Assembly (NCBI RefSeq): GCF_005281475.1
Contig: NZ_CP040106.1
Coordinates: 2,508,501-2,572,500, forward strand
Length of the DNA stretch: 64,000 bases
Reading direction: 5' to 3'
Source: Echinicola rosea
GTDB taxonomy: Bacteria; Bacteroidota; Bacteroidia; Cytophagales; Cyclobacteriaceae
A model generated the notes under the pieces. The model did no database searches. It was not told the origin of the DNA and saw nothing but the letters and a program-made list of their open reading frames with translations. This document shows positions 49,282-59,066 of the stretch, piece after piece (the stretch's first letter is position 1; each line of letters begins with the position of its first letter). A program made the translations under genes and the position numbers.

Positions 49282-52200
49282 TTACCCCTTGGTGTAGGAT
49301 ATCTGACTGGGTGGATTAGGCTTGGGCTGGTCGTCGGCAGCATTCCAATAGGCCAGTTTTTCGCAGCTTATGATTTCGATGGTGTAAAAGTTGAATTCTT
49401 CAGATACCTTTCCTCGTAGCAGGTAGATTCCTCGTCCAGTTAGCGGGTGTTGCTTTACAACGGGAGGGAAATGAACCGTGTCTATCCAGTGGCCATCCCT
49501 GTCGAGGAAAGTGCCAAAGTTCATGATGTCCCCTTTTACAGTTCTGGTGTATTTTACCGTGACCAGATAGCCCAATAGCTCAATTTCTTTTCCGGCATAT
49601 GACTTGATATCCCTTGCTTTTACAGTGCCTTGTGGCATTGATTTTAGCAATAGGAAAGGATCTGCAATCGAAAATTCCATGATTTCCAGGTGATCGAGGA
49701 TATCCTGCCGCGGATCATTGTTTTCCAGATTGGGGATGGTGAGTCCCCGGAGATTGATTTGACGAAAGAGGTGGTTGGTGGATGGCTTGTTTTTTTGCTT
49801 GTTGGTGAGAAAATGGGCCTCCCAAAGCAGTTCTTGTTTGGTCTTGGATGTAAACCGAAAGGCATCAATCCTGATCAGGATCAAAAGCTGCTCCAAGCTG
49901 ATCGCTATACGGTTGATAAAGTCCCTGAGATTGCTGAAAGCTCCTTCTGTATTCCTGTTTTGGAGGATAGTATTGGCGATTTCTTTATGAAGGTATTTTA
50001 AATGGATAAAGCCTAAGTAAACCGTGGTTCCCTTGATCATGGTGAGGTGTTCGCTTTCATTGATATGGGGGAGTTGGACATCTGCGTTGCAGGCCTGAAG
50101 TTCTCTGATGTAAAACTCCGTTTTGTAAAAACCACCGAAATTATTGATCACACCAACCATAAATTCCAGGGGAAAGTGAGCTTTGAGATAGAGGCTTTGA
50201 TAACTTTCGACAGCAAATGAGGCAGAATGGCCCTTGGCAAACGAATATCCTGCGAAGCTTTCGATCTGAAACCACACTTCACTTGTAATCTTTTGGTCGT
50301 GCCCTTTTTCTGATGATTTTTTAAAAAAGCTGTCTTTTACTTTAAGAAATTCCTCTCGAGACCGAAATTTTCCGCTCATGCCTCTACGGAGTACATCAGC
50401 TTCATCAAAGGACAGCCCTGCGTAATAGTGGGCTACCTTGATGACATCTTCTTGATAAACCATGATGCCGTATGTTTCCGGCATCAGGTCATATAGGATG
50501 GGGTGTGCCCGGGATTTTCTCCATTCAGGTTTACGGTGCCTTAAGATGTATTCACGCATCATGCCGGATCGGGCCACACCAGGTCTGATGATGGAGCTGG
50601 CAGCGACCAATCCTAAATATTCGTCTGCTTCGAGTTTTGCCAGAAGCATCCGCATAGCGGGCGATTCCACATAAAAAGCACCAATGGTATGGCCTTTTCG
50701 AAGGTGATGTTTGATTTTTTCGTCTTTTTTAAAATCCTTTATCCGGTGGATATCTACTTTTTTCCCTTGGTTGGTTTGGATGATTTCCAGGCTGTCTCGG
50801 ATATGGCCCAGTCCACGTTGGCTGAGAATATCAAATTTGGCAAAGCCGATTTCCTCTGCCGTTACCATGTCAAAATGTGAAACGGGAAAGCCTTTAGGGG
50901 GAAGGTCGGTGGCTGTGTAATAATGTATGGGTTGTTGGGAAATCAGTATGCCGCCTGCATGGATGCTGAGGTGACTGGGCATGCCTTGGATCAGCTGGCT
51001 ATATTTCAGTACCAAGGAGCCAATGCGGTCAGGGATGTAATTGCCCGGTTTGGAGACATAGTTGATGAGGGCTTCAATTTCTGTTTTGGGGAGACCAAAG
51101 ACTTTACCCAATTCGCGAATGGAGGAATTGATCTGGAAAGTGTTATGTGTGGCGAGCAGGCAGACATGTTCATGAAGGTCTGTGTTGTGGTTTTGGAAAA
51201 TGTGCTGGATGATCTCGTCACGGTCCCGCCAAGAAAAATCAATATCAAAGTCCGGTGGAGTGGAACGGTACAAGTTGATGAACCGCTCGAAGTACAGGTC
51301 AAGCTCTATGGGATCCACGTCCGTGATGAATAGGCAATAGGCTACGATGCTGTTGGCGCCACTGCCCCTGCCGACATAATAGAAGCCACGGTTGCGGGCA
51401 TATGTTACGATTTCGTAATTGATCAGGAAATAGGAGACAAAGTCCTTTTTTTGGATGATGTCCAGTTCTTTTAGGATCCGTTGTTTATGCCCTTCCGACA
51501 GTTCGTGGCCGTACCTTTTTTTAGCCCCTTTATAGGTGAGTTCGGTTAATTTGGCGACATCTTCCTTTTCTGATCCGAATACACGTTTTTTGTTTTCTAC
51601 TTCCTGGTAATCTTGCTCAAAATGGCAGCTTGCGAGCAGTTCATAAGTTTGCTGTAGCAGCCAGTAATGTTGGTCGCATCGTTCGGTCAATTCCAATGTG
51701 CTGTAAAAACGGTCGGATATGTTGCCTTGCTCAGAAACAGGGAGTTTGCTCAGCAAGATATTTAGTTCTATACAGCGAAGGAGCCGGTGGATATTAAACG
51801 ATGTTTGGGAATGAAAGCTTACAGGCTGTAACAGCACCCAGCGATCTTTTTCTGCTATCCATGGTGAGCGAAGTGCTTTTTTGAGCTGGTGAGGATGGAT
51901 GCCAAGGTACTCATTTGGGCCAAGTTGGGAATAGGGCCGGGGAAAAGGATAGATGACAGCAGTATGCTGCCAATGGGGTGCTTTTTGGGGAAAGGGACGC
52001 TTTTTTCTCTTGTGGTCAGAAAGGTGGCGGTTTAGTTCAAAAAAACCATGATGATTTAAGGCCAGCCCAATGTACTGCTGTTCGATGCCATTTCGGAAAT
52101 CAACTCCTACGACACCGTGAATTTTGGCTGCCTTTGCGGCTTTCAGAAAAGGATAAACCGCTGCTGTACAATTGATGTCGGTCAGGGCCATGGTTTTTAC

Positions 52201-52287
52201 CCCATGTTTTTTTGCATGATCTACCAGTTCCTGAACAGGCATGGTTCCATAGCGAAAGCTAAAATAGGAATGGCAGTTTAGATACAT
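49282..52287 (-). CDS. dnaE2: DnaE2-like error-prone DNA polymerase III alpha subunit, 1001 aa
   Basis: The protein has the order PHP domain (residues 1-200), polymerase palm and fingers (about 250-650), helix-hairpin-helix (about 790-830) and a C-terminal OB fold. The catalytic aspartates are in PPDFDIDFSWRDRD. At 1001 residues it lacks the replisome-binding tail of replicative DnaE (about 1160-1200) and its PHP opening YLNCHSYFSFRYGTMPVQEL has lost the HxH metal pair, as in DnaE2/ImuC polymerases used for damage bypass. ImuA and ImuB-type genes are not seen on either side. The gene is preceded by a strong palindrome that fits a damage-response operator. Start ATG at 52287. Confidence 0.85.
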   Translation of the reverse strand: MYLNCHSYFSFRYGTMPVQELVDHAKKHGVKTMALTDINCTAAVYPFLKAAKAAKIHGVVGVDFRNGIEQQYIGLALNHHGFFELNRHLSDHKRKKRPFPQKAPHWQHTAVIYPFPRPYSQLGPNEYLGIHPHQLKKALRSPWIAEKDRWVLLQPVSFHSQTSFNIHRLLRCIELNILLSKLPVSEQGNISDRFYSTLELTERCDQHYWLLQQTYELLASCHFEQDYQEVENKKRVFGSEKEDVAKLTELTYKGAKKRYGHELSEGHKQRILKELDIIQKKDFVSYFLINYEIVTYARNRGFYYVGRGSGANSIVAYCLFITDVDPIELDLYFERFINLYRSTPPDFDIDFSWRDRDEIIQHIFQNHNTDLHEHVCLLATHNTFQINSSIRELGKVFGLPKTEIEALINYVSKPGNYIPDRIGSLVLKYSQLIQGMPSHLSIHAGGILISQQPIHYYTATDLPPKGFPVSHFDMVTAEEIGFAKFDILSQRGLGHIRDSLEIIQTNQGKKVDIHRIKDFKKDEKIKHHLRKGHTIGAFYVESPAMRMLLAKLEADEYLGLVAASSIIRPGVARSGMMREYILRHRKPEWRKSRAHPILYDLMPETYGIMVYQEDVIKVAHYYAGLSFDEADVLRRGMSGKFRSREEFLKVKDSFFKKSSEKGHDQKITSEVWFQIESFAGYSFAKGHSASFAVESYQSLYLKAHFPLEFMVGVINNFGGFYKTEFYIRELQACNADVQLPHINESEHLTMIKGTTVYLGFIHLKYLHKEIANTILQNRNTEGAFSNLRDFINRIAISLEQLLILIRIDAFRFTSKTKQELLWEAHFLTNKQKNKPSTNHLFRQINLRGLTIPNLENNDPRQDILDHLEIMEFSIADPFLLLKSMPQGTVKARDIKSYAGKEIELLGYLVTVKYTRTVKGDIMNFGTFLDRDGHWIDTVHFPPVVKQHPLTGRGIYLLRGKVSEEFNFYTIEIISCEKLAYWNAADDQPKPNPPSQISYTKG

Positions 52288-52314
52288 GACTATGAAGTGA
52301 TTATGGTTTTAGTG

Positions 52315-52369
52315 CAAATATAAAAAGTTTATTAAACAAACCTCATAATGTTTATTTAATAAACTTTTT
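52315..52369 (-). promoter_or_regulatory. Promoter and palindromic operator of the DnaE2-like gene
   Basis: On the minus strand TATATTTG (52315-52322) matches the -7 box exactly. Directly upstream, the arms 52322-52341 and 52350-52369 form a 20-base inverted repeat with one mismatch around an 8-base centre; each arm contains GTTTATT followed by an A-rich part. A dimeric repressor bound here would block the promoter. The -33 TTTG lies only 14 bases from the -7, inside the palindrome. Confidence 0.6.
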
Positions 52370-52507
52370 GTTGGTGATTGTGGCCAAGGCAGGAGGTGAT
52401 CAGAAAAGGGGGAGTGACCCAGTTTTACAAGCGTTCAGGAGTAAAATGAACTTGTAAGATTCAAGTGGAATGGGAGACATTTTTATTATCTTTGTGCAAT
52501 CAAAAAA

Positions 52508-52888
52508 ATGGTGATTATGAAGAGCAAAGGTGCAGCGATTTTGGCGGCAAAATGCCCTAAATGCCATCAAGGCAATATGTTTCCTGTTTCAATGGTCAGT
52601 TTTAGAAAGCTGTCAGTGGTCAATAGCCATTGTCCTCACTGTAACGCCTCTTTGGAGCCAGAGCCTGATTTTTATTATGGAGCCATGTACATTAGTTATG
52701 CCTTGTCAGTGGCCTTGGTGGTCAATGTCATGATCATCCTCAATTTTGTTTTCGGCGATCCAGCGTTGTGGGTTTACTTGGTGTCTGTAGGGATTGCAAA
52801 CATCGTCTTGCTACCAGTGATGCTGCGGTATTCTAAGGTGCTGTACTTGTATATTGCTGGTAAGCTAAAATACGATCCTAGTGCTTAA
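52508..52888 (+). CDS. DUF983 membrane protein, 126 aa
   Basis: Two CxxC pairs near the N-terminus (AAKCPKCHQGNMF and SHCPHCNASLEPEP) form a zinc-ribbon-like unit, then comes the family motif DFYYGAMYISYAL. Two membrane helices follow (SYALSVALVVNVMIILNFVF and LVSVGIANIVLLPVML) and a final YSKVLYLYIAGKLKYDP. DUF983 proteins are common in alpha-proteobacteria and Bacteroidota and have no proven function. Start ATG at 52508, or a second ATG three codons later at 52517. The gene is divergent from dnaE2 with 220 bases between the starts. Confidence 0.85.
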   Translation: MVIMKSKGAAILAAKCPKCHQGNMFPVSMVSFRKLSVVNSHCPHCNASLEPEPDFYYGAMYISYALSVALVVNVMIILNFVFGDPALWVYLVSVGIANIVLLPVMLRYSKVLYLYIAGKLKYDPSA

Positions 52889-52948
52889 TGCGGACATTGC
52901 TTTAGGCAGTATGAAGTAAGGCAAAGGTGGGTCGGAAAGGTGCCGTTG

Positions 52949-54487
52949 CTACCGGTTTAGGTATTTTTGAGGTTGCCACATCATTTTGTTGAGGCTGATG
53001 GTGATGCCGGTAAGCAGTAAGAGAGCAGGAAGTCCGCCCAGGTTGGACAGCATTTTGATCCCGTCAATGCCGGCAAAAGTGATCATGATCCAAGCCAATA
53101 GCCCCACTAATGTGCCCCAAATCACTTTCAAATTGGTGTCTGAGTCGAACTGTTCCAGCGAGAACTTCTTCATGCTGAGCGAAGCCATGGCTTCTGTGCT
53201 GGAGTCTGCGGCCGTGACATAGCTGATAAACATGGCGATGACAAAAGCAGGCCGGAGGAGGTTTGTAAAGCCAATTTCATCAAAAACTTGGTAGATGACA
53301 GATTCAGGGCCGGAAGTTTCCAAGAGGGTTTTGAACAGGCCGGTGTCCTGTGATGCGTAGAACAAGGTGCTGCCTCCGAAAATACTCATCCAGCAGAGAC
53401 AGAAAATTGCGGGCAGTAGCCAGTTGAACAGAAGGAACTCCTTGACGGTGCGGCCATAGGCGATCTTTCCCAAAAACAAGGCCGTAATTGGTGCCCAAGC
53501 CATCCAGTTGGCCCAGTTGAAGACGGACCAAGATTGTGACCATTCGCTGTTGTGTACATTGCCCCATTGTAGACTGAGGGGAAGTACATTTTTGATATAG
53601 CTTTTGACTCCTTCAAAAGCAGCATCGACCATGGCTGCAGAAGGACCGATCATAAGGATGGTGATGCTGAATAAGACAAAAAATGTAAAATTGATCTGGC
53701 TGAGATTTTTGATGCCACGGTCTATTCCTGACGAGGCCGAAATGATAAATGAGCAGAGGATAGCGAAGGTGACCAAGGGTAATAAAAATCCCCTTTCCGA
53801 GTAGCCCCATTGGTCGGCGATGCCTCCAGATATGCTTAATATACCAGCGCCAAGGGATGCGGACATGCCTGCAACCAAAGCGAAAAGGCAGACCATGTCA
53901 ATCAATGCAGCGAGTTTTGGTCGACTTTTTTTTCCTATCAGTGGAATAAGCGGACTGCTAAGGCTAAAGGTGGAGTTGGCATTGTAAATGGCCAGGGCAA
54001 TGCCGAGAGAGGGGATCGCGTAAATGGCGTATGGAGTCAGTCCCCAGTGGAGGAAAATAGCCCCCATGGAGAATTGTGCAGCGGCTTCTGATCCGCTGGA
54101 ATACGCAGTGAATGAAGGCGGGAACAGGAAATGGAAAAGTGGCTCGGCACTCCCCCAGAAAAGTATCCCGACAGCTACGGTGGTGCAGAGCACAATTGAA
54201 AACCAACTCATACGATTGAACTTTGGTTTGGCATTTTTACCTCCAATACGCACACCGCCTAAGGGTGAAAAAACCACTAAGATGCAAGTGAGGACCATGG
54301 CGAAAGAGCTGTAGGAGAACCACAGTGAAAAGTGATCCAAAATAAAGCTATTGATACTATTCATGGAGTATTCGAAAAAATCAGCATTGATAAGGCTGGT
54401 GCATACGGCGGCTAAAATGAGTATAAAAGGTGGCCAAAATACGCTTTTCCTTATCGGGGTATGGAGGAGAGAAGTTAGTTTTTTCAA
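52949..54487 (-). CDS. BCCT-family transporter, 512 aa
   Basis: BCCT proteins take up betaine, choline, carnitine or similar quaternary amines by sodium or proton coupling, often for osmoprotection. Twelve hydrophobic helices are visible. The aromatic box of helix 8 reads FNWANWMAWAPITALFLG, which keeps only part of the tryptophans of BetP (WxWWxxWxP); the following ITALFLGKIAYGRTVKEFL is typical of the family. The first helix region and the FWGSAEPLFHF block match the substrate side. The substrate cannot be given; the weaker aromatic box may mean a different ligand. Start is TTG at 54487 (no ATG nearby). Confidence 0.87.
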   Translation of the reverse strand: MKKLTSLLHTPIRKSVFWPPFILILAAVCTSLINADFFEYSMNSINSFILDHFSLWFSYSSFAMVLTCILVVFSPLGGVRIGGKNAKPKFNRMSWFSIVLCTTVAVGILFWGSAEPLFHFLFPPSFTAYSSGSEAAAQFSMGAIFLHWGLTPYAIYAIPSLGIALAIYNANSTFSLSSPLIPLIGKKSRPKLAALIDMVCLFALVAGMSASLGAGILSISGGIADQWGYSERGFLLPLVTFAILCSFIISASSGIDRGIKNLSQINFTFFVLFSITILMIGPSAAMVDAAFEGVKSYIKNVLPLSLQWGNVHNSEWSQSWSVFNWANWMAWAPITALFLGKIAYGRTVKEFLLFNWLLPAIFCLCWMSIFGGSTLFYASQDTGLFKTLLETSGPESVIYQVFDEIGFTNLLRPAFVIAMFISYVTAADSSTEAMASLSMKKFSLEQFDSDTNLKVIWGTLVGLLAWIMITFAGIDGIKMLSNLGGLPALLLLTGITISLNKMMWQPQKYLNR

Positions 54488-54695
54488 ATCAGGTGGAGGT
54501 AAAGTGATAAAAGAATCTTTTGAAAAGCCCTTACAGTTTTAAATGGGCGGAGCAGAGAAGGCGTTGGAAGTCGTTAATTTCGTGTAATTTTTATAAAAAA
54601 TAAAGGTATCTTTAGAATAACAGGTTTTTGGGATGATTCTTGAAGAAGTGTTTAGGGTACTTTTTTAATCAATGTAAGGTACAAAAGGCAGATAC

Positions 54696-55742
54696 ATGAT
54701 TTTAAGGTTATTGACATTCCCATTTCGCTATACCTTTGGCAAGTTGAAAAAGGTAGTAGGAAAACTGGACAAAATTAAAATTGAGCCGTTATATGCTTTT
54801 GGAAACGAGGATTGTATTTATGTGAAGGGCAGGGTGATAGAAGCGTATAAACAAAGCAAGCCCTCCCACAAGAAGAACAGTCTTCAGAATATTGTGGCGG
54901 CACTTCGACGGTATGCAGGCAGCAGTGTGCCGGATGCGAAAGTAGAGGTGACCTACTTTGGTCAGAAGAAAGCATTATATAGCGATGAGGAAGGTATCAT
55001 TAGCTGCGAATTCCATACCGTGTGCCAAGAAACATCGGAAGTGCATCGTGTGCGGTTTAGCCTGGTGGAGGAGGAAGGGCTGGTGTCTGAGAAAAGTATG
55101 AGTTCTTTGAAAGTACAGCAATTTTCTAAAAATCATCCGATCGGGGTGATTTCTGATATTGATGATACGGTTTTGATCTCACATGCCACGGATATTGGCA
55201 AGAAGTTATGGCTGTCAGTATCCAAGAACGCGTTTACAAGGAGACCTTTTCCAGGAGTCAGTGGCTTTTATAGAGAGCTTACGGAGAATGGGAAGCATCC
55301 TATATTTTATGTTTCCAGCAGTGATTGGAACCTGTATGATCTGATCAAAGACTTTTTGGCATTTAGAAAAATTCCAGCCGGGCCGATCCTATTACAAGAT
55401 TTACATTTAAGTCTGAAGAATATCTGGAAATCAGGTGGCGGTAGCCACCAACACAAGCTTGAAAAGATCAAAATGCTGCTTGATATGTATCCAGGGATGC
55501 GCTTTTTTCTTATTGGAGATAGTGGACAGCATGATCCGGAATTATACGGAGAAGTGATAAGGGAGTACCCTGAACGGATAAAATCGGTCTATATCCGAAA
55601 GGTAAGTGATGGTAAGGAAGAAGGACGGACCAAGCTGATAGAAGAATTAAAAAAGATAGGGGAATCTCCACAAATGGTTTTTGTGAAAAATACTCAAGAA
55701 GCCATCAAGCACGCCAAACAACACGAATTTATTCCTTCCTAA
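54696..55742 (+). CDS. App1-like phosphatidate phosphatase (DUF2183), 348 aa
   Basis: The conserved HAD-like phosphatase block GVISDIDDTVLISHATDIGK near residue 150 has the DxDxT nucleophile motif used by yeast App1, a phosphatidate phosphatase. Other matches are the KNAFTRRPFPGVSGFYREL block, then FYVSSSDWNLYDLIKDFLA and a late FFLIGDSGQHDPELYGEVI. The first 130 residues hold a beta-rich domain with VTYFGQKKALYSDEEGIISC. The protein is not secreted. It is six bases before the lipid kinase gene, so both work in lipid or diacylglycerol balance: one makes diacylglycerol and the other may rephosphorylate it. Start ATG at 54696. Confidence 0.85.
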   Translation: MILRLLTFPFRYTFGKLKKVVGKLDKIKIEPLYAFGNEDCIYVKGRVIEAYKQSKPSHKKNSLQNIVAALRRYAGSSVPDAKVEVTYFGQKKALYSDEEGIISCEFHTVCQETSEVHRVRFSLVEEEGLVSEKSMSSLKVQQFSKNHPIGVISDIDDTVLISHATDIGKKLWLSVSKNAFTRRPFPGVSGFYRELTENGKHPIFYVSSSDWNLYDLIKDFLAFRKIPAGPILLQDLHLSLKNIWKSGGGSHQHKLEKIKMLLDMYPGMRFFLIGDSGQHDPELYGEVIREYPERIKSVYIRKVSDGKEEGRTKLIEELKKIGESPQMVFVKNTQEAIKHAKQHEFIPS

Positions 55743-55748
55743 AAAGCT

Positions 55749-56624
55749 ATGAGCAAAAAGTTTTTATACATTCTCAACCCAATCTCGGGAGAAGGGGTTG
55801 ATCGAGCTGAAGTGAACGACGTTCTCGCCAATAATCTTTACGGTATAGACCTGACGGTCTACGAGACGACGGGCAAGCCCGAAGATCCACAAAATATCCA
55901 GCAACAACTAAAGGAAAAACATTGGGACGGAATCCTGATCGGAGGAGGGGATGGCACGATAAAAATGGTCGTGTCTGCCATACTGGGGACGGGCATCCCG
56001 GTAGGGATAATTCCTTTGGGCTCGGCCAATGGACTGGCTACGGGTTTTGGGATCCATGGGGTTTCGGATGCTTGCTTTGCCATTCAGAAAGGGCAAATCG
56101 AACCAGTGGATCTCTGGGATATAAATGGTGAGTTGTGTATCCATCTCAGTGATTTTGGCTTTAATGCCGGGTTAGTGAAAAAATCCACCGCTATGGAGAA
56201 AAGGGGGATGCTCGCGTATGCCAAAAGTTCACTGGAGCAGTTACGGGAGATGAGGTCGTACTCCTTTGTCATCAGGGCAAATGGAGAGGAAGAGAAAGTG
56301 ACTGCCAAGATGCTGGTAGTAGCCAATGGTAACAAATATGGTACAGGGGCCGTGATCAATCCGTTTGGCAAAGTAGGTGATGGTAAATTTGAAGTGGTGA
56401 CGGTAAATCCCGAAGGTATAGACGAGATCATCGGTCTTTCCCTTGCCTTGTTCAATGACCGTCTGAAAGAAATAAATCACGTAAAAAGTAGGAGTTTTGA
56501 CAAGGCAGAGATAGATAATCCAGATGGGGCAGATTTCCAGATCGATGGAGAGGTCATGCCCCCGACAGATCAGATCAAAATCGAGGCTATTCCCCATCAG
56601 GTGAATTTCTACAGCCTTGAATAA
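55749..56624 (+). CDS. Diacylglycerol kinase-like lipid kinase (YegS/BmrU family), 291 aa
   Basis: The DAGK catalytic domain is complete: NPISGEGVDRAEV, the ATP-binding glycine block IGGGDGTIKMVVSAI near residue 62, then IPLGSANGLATGFGI and DFGFNAGLVKKS, and the C-terminal VANGNKYGTGAVINPFGKVG and GADFQIDGEVMP. Family members phosphorylate diacylglycerol, ceramide or related lipids at the membrane. The gene is linked with the App1-like phosphatase, so both are likely in one lipid-recycling unit. Start ATG at 55749. The protein has normal family length. Confidence 0.9.
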   Translation: MSKKFLYILNPISGEGVDRAEVNDVLANNLYGIDLTVYETTGKPEDPQNIQQQLKEKHWDGILIGGGDGTIKMVVSAILGTGIPVGIIPLGSANGLATGFGIHGVSDACFAIQKGQIEPVDLWDINGELCIHLSDFGFNAGLVKKSTAMEKRGMLAYAKSSLEQLREMRSYSFVIRANGEEEKVTAKMLVVANGNKYGTGAVINPFGKVGDGKFEVVTVNPEGIDEIIGLSLALFNDRLKEINHVKSRSFDKAEIDNPDGADFQIDGEVMPPTDQIKIEAIPHQVNFYSLE

Positions 56625-56673
56625 TAAGTTTGGCAGCGGCTAAACCTATCAGTGTGCAGTCAGGAATAGATGA

Positions 56674-57129
56674 CTATGCGCGCACAGCTTTTCTTTGGGC
56701 CATGGCGTAGCCAAGATGCATGCCTTCATGGATGGCGTTGAATTCGACTGCTTCAGAGATGTTTTTTAGGGTGACGCCAAAGCTGGTGGTGTATTCGGTA
56801 AACGTGGCAAAACTTCCGGCCAAAAGATCGTTTTTAAAACTTTCCAAGGTTGATAGAGCTAACACTTTCAGCTCTTCAAGTTCTTTGGAGGTGATAGGAG
56901 ATTCGGGTTTTGTTCCTTTTCGGTATTTTTCTACTAGTGTGTCGGGAACCAGCATTTCCTGTCCTGAAAGCTTGTAGCAGATGATTTGTTGCGTGACGAT
57001 AACATGCCCGAAATTCCAGGCGATATTGTTGTTGAATCCTTTAGGGATTTCATTGAGTTCATCGATGGTCATGTCATTCACTAGACTGATGAAGTTTTCC
57101 CTGGTCTTTATGGTGGGGCTGATGTTCAT
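56674..57129 (-). CDS. DinB-family four-helix protein, 151 aa
   Basis: The DinB/YfiT fold is a four-helix bundle with a metal site of three histidines. Here the helix NNIAWNFGHVIVTQQIICYK gives the first histidine, and EFNAIHEGMHLGYAMAQRKA near residue 130 gives the others. These proteins are thiol transferases or stress-related proteins; they are unrelated to the polymerase called DinB. The exact reaction is unknown. It converges with the lipid kinase gene, with a 49-base gap. Start ATG at 57129. Confidence 0.83.
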   Translation of the reverse strand: MNISPTIKTRENFISLVNDMTIDELNEIPKGFNNNIAWNFGHVIVTQQIICYKLSGQEMLVPDTLVEKYRKGTKPESPITSKELEELKVLALSTLESFKNDLLAGSFATFTEYTTSFGVTLKNISEAVEFNAIHEGMHLGYAMAQRKAVRA

Positions 57130-57297
57130 GGTACATTACAATAAGTTGATTCGTTCTAAAGTTAGGTGATTTATTTAATGTTCACGAAGGCTTATTAAAA
57201 AAAGCTATACAATATATAAAAGTAAATCCGTCATTGTTTCTCTAAGGCTATGCCGAATGAAGCAATGACGGATAATTTATGTGCAATCTTTGTTCTT

Positions 57298-58758
57298 TTA
57301 TACACCCAACGACCAATCGCCACGGTAATCCCTTCTGACGAACTGGTTGGCTTCTTCGAAGTTAGTGACTTTCATATTTGGTCCGTCCCATACCAGTTTG
57401 ATACCTCTGCCAGGATAGTCGTAGCCGCCATTTTCGCGAGGTTTTCTGATGTCATAGCTGCGAATGGCAAGGTTGCCCATAAGGACTGACTCGGTAAGTG
57501 GTCCGGCGATAGAGAAAGGAGAACTAAGTTCTTTGAATTCCTTGCTGCCATGCCCGGCTACACAAGCTTTTACCCATTGGGCATAGTGGCCATTGTCGCC
57601 ATTTTCTACCCTAGGGATGGTTTTTGGGACATTTTTTCCGTCTTCCCTGGAGGTTGGAAGGAGCATTGGGTTGATGCCGTAGGTGGAGCACATCATCTTG
57701 CCTTTGGTCCCTTCGATGATCACGCCATTGCCACCATCTCCCATTTGTTCGTTAGGGCCAAGTTCTTCTGGCCGGGTAGGCTGGATGCCGCCGTCCATCC
57801 AGTGGAATTCCAAGTCTTTGCCACTTGGCATTTTAAATTTCAGGGTAACGTGGGAGGACGGAGGGCATCCATCAGGGAAATATCCACGCTGAAACTCGCC
57901 TACATATACCGACCCTACGCTGCATTCAGCTTCCGTAGGATAGCCAAGGCCAAGGGTCCTGAATGGCGGTTCCATGATGTGGCAGGCCATGTCGCCAAGT
58001 GCTCCTGTGCCATAGTCCCACCATCCGCGCCAGTTGAAAGGGACGAGGTTGTCCACGTATTCTTTATAGGGGGCAGTGCCCAGCCAAAGGTCCCAGTCGA
58101 GCTCCTTAGGAGGTGTGGTGCCTTTTTCTGGCCATTTGATGCCTTGAGGCCAAACCGGACGGTCTGTCCAGCACCATACTTTGGTGGCTTCTCCGATCAG
58201 TCCTGCATCGTACCATTCCACCATCCGGCGAACACCGTCCCCAGAGGAGCCTTGGTTGCCCATTTGGGTAACCACTTTGTATTTTTCGGCAGCTTCGGTA
58301 AGCATCCTGGCCTCGTAGATATCGTGGGTAAGTGGCTTTTGTACATAGACGTGTTTCCCCAGCTGCATGGCGGCCATGGTCATGACAGCATGATTATGGT
58401 CAGGAGTGGAAATGGTAACCGCATCGATGTTTTTATGTTCTTTTTCTAGTAGCTCTCTATAGTCTTTATAGTACTTGGCTTTGGGGAAGCGCTCACGGGA
58501 AGTGGCAGCCCTTCTGTCGTCCACATCACAAAGATAGCCGATTTCTGCGTGGCCACTTTGGTACATGGCATTGATGTCGCTTTGGCCTTTTCCGCCAGCA
58601 CCAATGCCTGCGATGACGATCTTGTCACTTGGAGCGGTAAATCCAGTGCCTCCTAGGACGTGCCGAGGTACTAAATAGAATCCTGCAGCTGCAGTGGCGG
58701 CACCTTTCAAAAACGTTCTTCTGGAATTGCCATTGCCGAGTGGCTTTTGTTTCTTCAT
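57298..58758 (-). CDS. Tat-exported Gfo/Idh/MocA oxidoreductase, 486 aa
   Basis: The twin-arginine signal SRRTFLKGAATAAAGFYLVP sends the folded enzyme to the periplasm. The NAD-binding domain starts IVIAGIGAGGKGQSDINAMY, the cofactor-linked HYVQKPLTHDIYEARMLTEA block has the EKP-like lysine (QKP here), and the second domain has WRGWWDYGTGALGDMACHIM, with the conserved GALGDMGCH-like motif. Bacteroidota carry many of these secreted oxidoreductases, which act on sugars and, in some cases, on glycosaminoglycan or acetamido sugars. It is divergent from the GH20 gene, so both may work on hexosamine-containing glycans. Start ATG at 58758. Confidence 0.9.
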   Translation of the reverse strand: MKKQKPLGNGNSRRTFLKGAATAAAGFYLVPRHVLGGTGFTAPSDKIVIAGIGAGGKGQSDINAMYQSGHAEIGYLCDVDDRRAATSRERFPKAKYYKDYRELLEKEHKNIDAVTISTPDHNHAVMTMAAMQLGKHVYVQKPLTHDIYEARMLTEAAEKYKVVTQMGNQGSSGDGVRRMVEWYDAGLIGEATKVWCWTDRPVWPQGIKWPEKGTTPPKELDWDLWLGTAPYKEYVDNLVPFNWRGWWDYGTGALGDMACHIMEPPFRTLGLGYPTEAECSVGSVYVGEFQRGYFPDGCPPSSHVTLKFKMPSGKDLEFHWMDGGIQPTRPEELGPNEQMGDGGNGVIIEGTKGKMMCSTYGINPMLLPTSREDGKNVPKTIPRVENGDNGHYAQWVKACVAGHGSKEFKELSSPFSIAGPLTESVLMGNLAIRSYDIRKPRENGGYDYPGRGIKLVWDGPNMKVTNFEEANQFVRRDYRGDWSLGV

Positions 58759-59066
58759 GGGAATTATTGTCGGTTGAAAATTTTTTGATTGTTTTTTAGG
58801 TCAAACAATTTATCAAAAACTTTTTTTACTTCCATCTAAAAAATAGTTTTTCACTTTAAAAGGTCTTATTTTAGGATAAATGGTTGTGGTTTTTAACGAT
58901 TTTTACCGATATAATTGAGGTTTTAGCTATTGCTAAATCGTTAAATTATCTTTAAATCTATGGTTTTTTTATGTCTAAAAGTTTATGTGATCATGAATAA
59001 TGTTTTAGTAAAAAATTAATTAAGTTTAGGGATTGTTAAGCGAAATTTAAAAAAAATATAAATAAA
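58759..59066. promoter_or_regulatory. AT-rich divergent control region
   Basis: This 308-base gap separates the divergent starts of the oxidoreductase and the hexosaminidase. It is very AT-rich and holds a 16-base palindrome TTTAGC-tatt-GCTAAA at 58922-58937, which could be an operator acting in both directions. I found no exact -33/-7 pair and no gene. Confidence 0.4.

Noticed and set aside
50923..51333. A 136-codon plus-strand frame
   Set aside because: It lies antisense to the catalytic part of the DnaE2-like gene and is a by-product of its codon use.
57550..58449. A 299-codon plus-strand frame
   Set aside because: It is fully antisense to the Gfo/Idh/MocA gene, whose motifs are clear, and has no recognisable features.
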